The notes under the pieces are model-generated. The model had not been told where the DNA came from, did no database searches, and worked only from the letters and a program-made list of their open reading frames with translations. Positions 14,280-17,285 of a stretch of 17,285 nt of DNA are shown piece by piece. Location: positions 1 through 17,285 of the forward strand of contig CACXEN010000065.1 in the NCBI GenBank assembly GCA_902766675.1. The letters run 5' to 3'. The translations under genes and the position numbers were made by a program. Source of the stretch: an uncultured Erysipelotrichaceae bacterium. Its GTDB lineage: Bacteria; Bacillota_I; Bacilli_A; Erysipelotrichales; Erysipelotrichaceae. Each line of letters opens with the position of its first letter. Position 1 is the first letter of the stretch.

Positions 14280-15551
14280 ATGTCAAATTTTGAATTAAAA
14301 GAAAAGTCTATGGTTGATTTATTTGTCACTGTTGAAGGTGATGAATGGAAAAAAGCAGTTGAAAAAGCATTTGATAAGCTAGCTAAAAAAGTTGAAATCG
14401 ATGGTTTTAGAAAAGGTCAAGCACCTAAGAACCTAGTAGAAAAAAGAGTATCAAGTGTGGAACGTTTTATGGAAGCAGTAGATGAAAACGCAAATGAATG
14501 GATGCGTACTGCTTTAGATGAAAATGATTTAAAACCAATTTCACAACCTAGATTAGATATAAAAGATGTTAATGATACAAAAGTTGATCTTGTATATACT
14601 TTCGCTGTTAACCCTGAAGTAGAAGTAAAAGATTATAAAGGCTTAGAGTATAAAGTAAGCGAAACAAATGCAAGTGATGATGAAATCAATGCTGAAATTG
14701 ATAGAATGAGAAATCAATATGCAGAAATGGAAGTGAAAGAAGATAAGGCTGAAAATGGTGATACAGTGAATATCAACTATGAAGGCTTTAAAGATGATGT
14801 ACCTTTTGATGGAGGAAAAGCTGATGGATATGATTTAGAACTTGGTTCTAAACAATTCATTCCTGGCTTTGAAGATCAATTAGTAGGTACTAAAGCAGGT
14901 GATGAAGTAGAAGTGAATGTTACTTTCCCTGAAGAATACCATGCTGAAGATTTAAAAGGTGCCAATGCTGTATTTAAAGTAAAAGTAAATGAAGTTAAGA
15001 AAAAGGTTGTTCCTGATCTTGATGATGATTTTGCGAAAGATTTAAATATCAAAGATGTAGAAACAGTTGATGATTTAAAGAATACAATCAAAGAAAGAAT
15101 TGAAAATTCTAAGAAGGCTTCTGCTGAACAAGAAGCAGATAATGCTTTGATGGAACAATTAATTGACCATATTACAGTGGAATTGCCAGATGTATTAGTA
15201 GATGATGAAGTGAATGCACAAATCAATCAATTGGCTTCTCAAATTCAAGCATATGGTATGCAATTACCACAATATCTACAGATGATGGGTAAGACTGTAA
15301 ATGATTTGAAAGCTGATTATTCTGAAAATGCAGAAAAGACTGTAAAGATTCGTCTTGCTTTACAAAAGATTGCTGAATTGGAAGAATTAAAACCAACACA
15401 AGAAGAAATTGATAAGCAACTTCAAGATATCGCCGATATGTATCAAATGGAATTTGATCAAGTGAAATCCATGATTTCTAGCGAAATGATTGAAATGGAT
15501 GTTGCAAATCAAAAAGCATTAACTTTCTTAAAAGACAATGCAAAAAAATAA
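14280..15551 (+). CDS. tig: Trigger factor (ribosome-associated chaperone)
   Basis: Trigger factor binds at the ribosome exit tunnel, shields nascent chains and speeds proline isomerisation. The 423-residue protein has the ribosome-binding tail signature GFRKGQAP (42-49) in its N-terminal domain (about 1-115). An FKBP-type PPIase domain follows (about 150-245, GDTVNINYEGFKDDVPFDGG...FIPGFEDQLVG...VTFPEEY). The C-terminal helical chaperone domain (about 250-423) completes it. Length and order are normal. A good Shine-Dalgarno (AAAGGAG) lies 7 nt before the ATG. Two promoters and two CIRCE operators lie upstream, which predicts HrcA control. lon follows after a hairpin. The pairing with lon, a quality-control protease, suits a joint protein-folding role. 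Confidence 0.97.
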   Translation: MSNFELKEKSMVDLFVTVEGDEWKKAVEKAFDKLAKKVEIDGFRKGQAPKNLVEKRVSSVERFMEAVDENANEWMRTALDENDLKPISQPRLDIKDVNDTKVDLVYTFAVNPEVEVKDYKGLEYKVSETNASDDEINAEIDRMRNQYAEMEVKEDKAENGDTVNINYEGFKDDVPFDGGKADGYDLELGSKQFIPGFEDQLVGTKAGDEVEVNVTFPEEYHAEDLKGANAVFKVKVNEVKKKVVPDLDDDFAKDLNIKDVETVDDLKNTIKERIENSKKASAEQEADNALMEQLIDHITVELPDVLVDDEVNAQINQLASQIQAYGMQLPQYLQMMGKTVNDLKADYSENAEKTVKIRLALQKIAELEELKPTQEEIDKQLQDIADMYQMEFDQVKSMISSEMIEMDVANQKALTFLKDNAKK

Positions 15552-15554
15552 AAT

Positions 15555-15581
15555 AAAATAAGACGCTATGCGTCTTATTTT
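15555..15581 (+). terminator. Terminator or attenuator hairpin between tig and lon
   Basis: A perfect 12-bp stem, AAAATAAGACGC (15555-15566) with GCGTCTTATTTT (15570-15581), has a 3-nt loop. The inner part is GC-rich and the 3' arm ends in TTATTTT. It starts 3 nt after the tig stop. The U-rich run is inside the stem and interrupted, so termination may be partial. Confidence 0.7.
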
Positions 15582-15606
15582 GTAAATAGGAATAGGAGGT
15601 ACACTT

Positions 15607-17285
15607 ATGCAGAACAAAAAATATATGAAACTACCTGTTATTTGTACACGTGGAATAATTCTTTTTCCTGGTCAAGATGTAATGATTGAAGTAGGAAGAA
15701 AGAAATCAATTGAAGCTGTAGAAGATGCAGAAGCATATCATGACCGTCTAGTTTGGATTGTTTGTCAAAAAGATATTATGGTAGATGATCCAACAGAAGA
15801 TGATTTATACCGTGTAGGTACACTAGCTAAAATAAAAGTTGTAAGAAGAAAAGAAGGCTTCATGCGTGTCACATTCTCCGGTATTTCGCGTGCAAAACTA
15901 ATTCATTTATATGATGAACCTAGATTGTTTACTGCAGATATTGAAGAGATGCCTGAAATCAAAGGTGACACACAAGAAGAAATGGCACTTGTGAAACGTA
16001 TCATTAATGAATTTGAACATACTTCAAATTTAACTACTGCATTTCCACCAGATGTCATTCGCCAATTATCTCAAGGTGTAAATTCAGTTACTTTAACTGA
16101 TCAATTCTCTCAGTATTTTATGTTGGACCAAAATACAAAACAAAAACTATTGGAAGAGAATCGTGTCAATGAACGTATGTTGATGATTATTTCTGAATTA
16201 GAAAAACAACAACGTTTTACACAGATTGAAGCAGATATTAATGACAAAGTAAAAGAACGTATTGATGATAGTCAAAAAGAATATTATTTACGTGAACGTT
16301 TAAAAGCAATTAAAGAAGAACTTGGTGATGTATCAAATATTACAGATGATACTACAGAGCTTAGGGAAATGATTAACAACAATCCATATCCAGAGCATGT
16401 AAAAGAAAGAGCTCTTGAAGAATTGCAAAGATATGAAATGCTGCCACCAGGAAGTGGTGAGGCAAGTGTTGAACGTAGTTATCTTGATTGGCTTTTAAAA
16501 GTACCATGGTGGCAAGAAACAGAAGATAATGAGGATTTAAATTCTGTTCGTGGTGTATTAGATGAAGACCATTATGGTTTAGAAAAAGTCAAAGATAGAG
16601 TAATGGAATATTTAGCTGTTAAACAAATGACAGGTAATCTAAATAGCCCAATACTATGTTTAGTCGGTCCTCCAGGAGTAGGTAAGACATCTTTAGCGAA
16701 ATCTATTGCGAGATCATTAGAAAGAAAATTTGTAAAAATGTCTTTGGGTGGTGTAAGAGATGAAGCTGAAATTAGAGGACATCGTAGAACATATCTTGGA
16801 TCTCTTCCTGGAAGAATTATTCAAGGAATGAAAAAAGCTACAGTTATCAACCCAGTATTCTTGATTGATGAAATTGATAAGATGGGTGCTGATTACAAAG
16901 GTGATCCAAGTGATGCATTATTAGAAGTATTAGACCCAGAACAAAACCACTTCTTTAGTGATCACTATTTAGAAGAACCTTATGATTTATCAAAAGTAAT
17001 GTTTGTGGCTACTGCAAACTATTTAGAAAATATTCCAGCACCACTAAGAGATCGTTTAGAAATCATTCAACTTCCTTCTTATACGGAAATTGATAAAGTG
17101 AAAATTGCGATTGACCATTTAATTCCAAAACAATTAGAAGCCAATGGTCTAAAGGCATCACAATTTAAACTAAAAGAAAATGAAATTCTATATTTGATTC
17201 GTCACTATACAAGAGAAGCTGGTGTTAGACAATTAGAGCGTGTTATTGCAAGCTTATGTCGTAAAACAGTTCTTGCTGTATTAAA
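15607..17285 (+). CDS. lon: ATP-dependent Lon protease (3' truncated by the window)
   Basis: Lon is a cytoplasmic AAA+ serine protease that degrades misfolded and some regulatory proteins. About 559 residues are visible. The N-terminal substrate-binding domain (about 7-200) begins KLPVICTRGIILFPGQDVMIEVGR. A coiled linker follows with the typical QKEYYLRERLKAIKEELG. The AAA+ module has Walker A GPPGVGKT (354-361), KMSLGGVRDEAEIRGHRRTYLG, Walker B FLIDEIDK (Asp421, Glu422) and REAGVRQLER (sensor 2 region). The protease domain with its Ser-Lys dyad lies beyond base 17285. AGGAGGT (15594-15600), 6 nt before the ATG, fixes the start. No clear CIRCE or strong promoter is seen between the tig hairpin and lon, so some expression may come by read-through from tig. 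Confidence 0.97.
   Translation, partial: MQNKKYMKLPVICTRGIILFPGQDVMIEVGRKKSIEAVEDAEAYHDRLVWIVCQKDIMVDDPTEDDLYRVGTLAKIKVVRRKEGFMRVTFSGISRAKLIHLYDEPRLFTADIEEMPEIKGDTQEEMALVKRIINEFEHTSNLTTAFPPDVIRQLSQGVNSVTLTDQFSQYFMLDQNTKQKLLEENRVNERMLMIISELEKQQRFTQIEADINDKVKERIDDSQKEYYLRERLKAIKEELGDVSNITDDTTELREMINNNPYPEHVKERALEELQRYEMLPPGSGEASVERSYLDWLLKVPWWQETEDNEDLNSVRGVLDEDHYGLEKVKDRVMEYLAVKQMTGNLNSPILCLVGPPGVGKTSLAKSIARSLERKFVKMSLGGVRDEAEIRGHRRTYLGSLPGRIIQGMKKATVINPVFLIDEIDKMGADYKGDPSDALLEVLDPEQNHFFSDHYLEEPYDLSKVMFVATANYLENIPAPLRDRLEIIQLPSYTEIDKVKIAIDHLIPKQLEANGLKASQFKLKENEILYLIRHYTREAGVRQLERVIASLCRKTVLAVL

Noticed and set aside
14876..15226. Minus-strand open frame within tig (116 codons, Ser/Thr-rich)
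   Set aside because: It is the antisense shadow of an acidic, strongly coding trigger factor region, with no ribosome site or motif.
1..17285. Mobile element, phage, CRISPR or defence system
   Set aside because: No transposase, integrase, Cas gene, spaced direct repeats or terminal inverted repeats were seen; gene order and codon use look like core chromosome.

Overview
The window looks like ordinary chromosomal DNA from a low-GC Gram-positive bacterium (Bacillota). AT-rich codons, GGAGG-type ribosome binding sites, RNase HIII, MutS2 and ComEB-type genes all point there. The gene set, the close packing and a CIRCE-controlled tig-lon region would suit Erysipelotrichia or a relative of the Mollicutes ancestor. 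That placement is inference. UGA is used as a stop (for example at 13318-13320), so the Mycoplasma code is excluded. I see no mobile element, CRISPR array or prophage.

Layout. 1-817: the 3' end of a sensor histidine kinase, convergent with and overlapping a short prepilin-peptidase-like gene. 869-3165: a two-gene ABC transporter (ATPase plus a 530-residue permease with two similar halves). 3201-4003: rubrerythrin with a small TSCPD protein, closed by a terminator that contains the last stop codon. 4056-6696: lspA, rluD, a rhomboid protease and a dCMP deaminase, tightly packed. 6708-7553 (minus): RNase HIII, sharing a bidirectional terminator with the deaminase. 7625-12391: cvpA, mutS2, uvrC, a membrane/DNA-repair operon behind a good sigma-A promoter. 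12392-12784 (minus): an unrecognised small membrane protein whose stop abuts that of uvrC. 12841-13320: a YfcE-type phosphoesterase. 13355-13428: tRNA-Arg(UCU). 13466-14152: an uncharacterised helical protein. 14280-15551: trigger factor. 15607 to the end: Lon protease, truncated by the window edge.

The most interesting region is 14145-14280, in front of trigger factor. Two CIRCE operators (HrcA binding sites), each with exact 9-9-9 geometry, flank a near-consensus promoter (TTGACA, 17 bp, TATGAT). The first operator also carries the stop codon of the upstream gene, forms a hairpin followed by six T's, and supplies the -35 box. A second, extended -10 promoter lies downstream. The arrangement predicts heat-shock or misfolding control of trigger factor, perhaps extending into lon.

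Two further patterns recur. Several genes (rnhC, the phosphoesterase, the 13466 gene) have a -10 box 6-7 nt before the ATG and no Shine-Dalgarno, which predicts leaderless mRNAs. Several stop codons lie inside terminator hairpins. No wholly new multi-gene system is evident; most genes are housekeeping.
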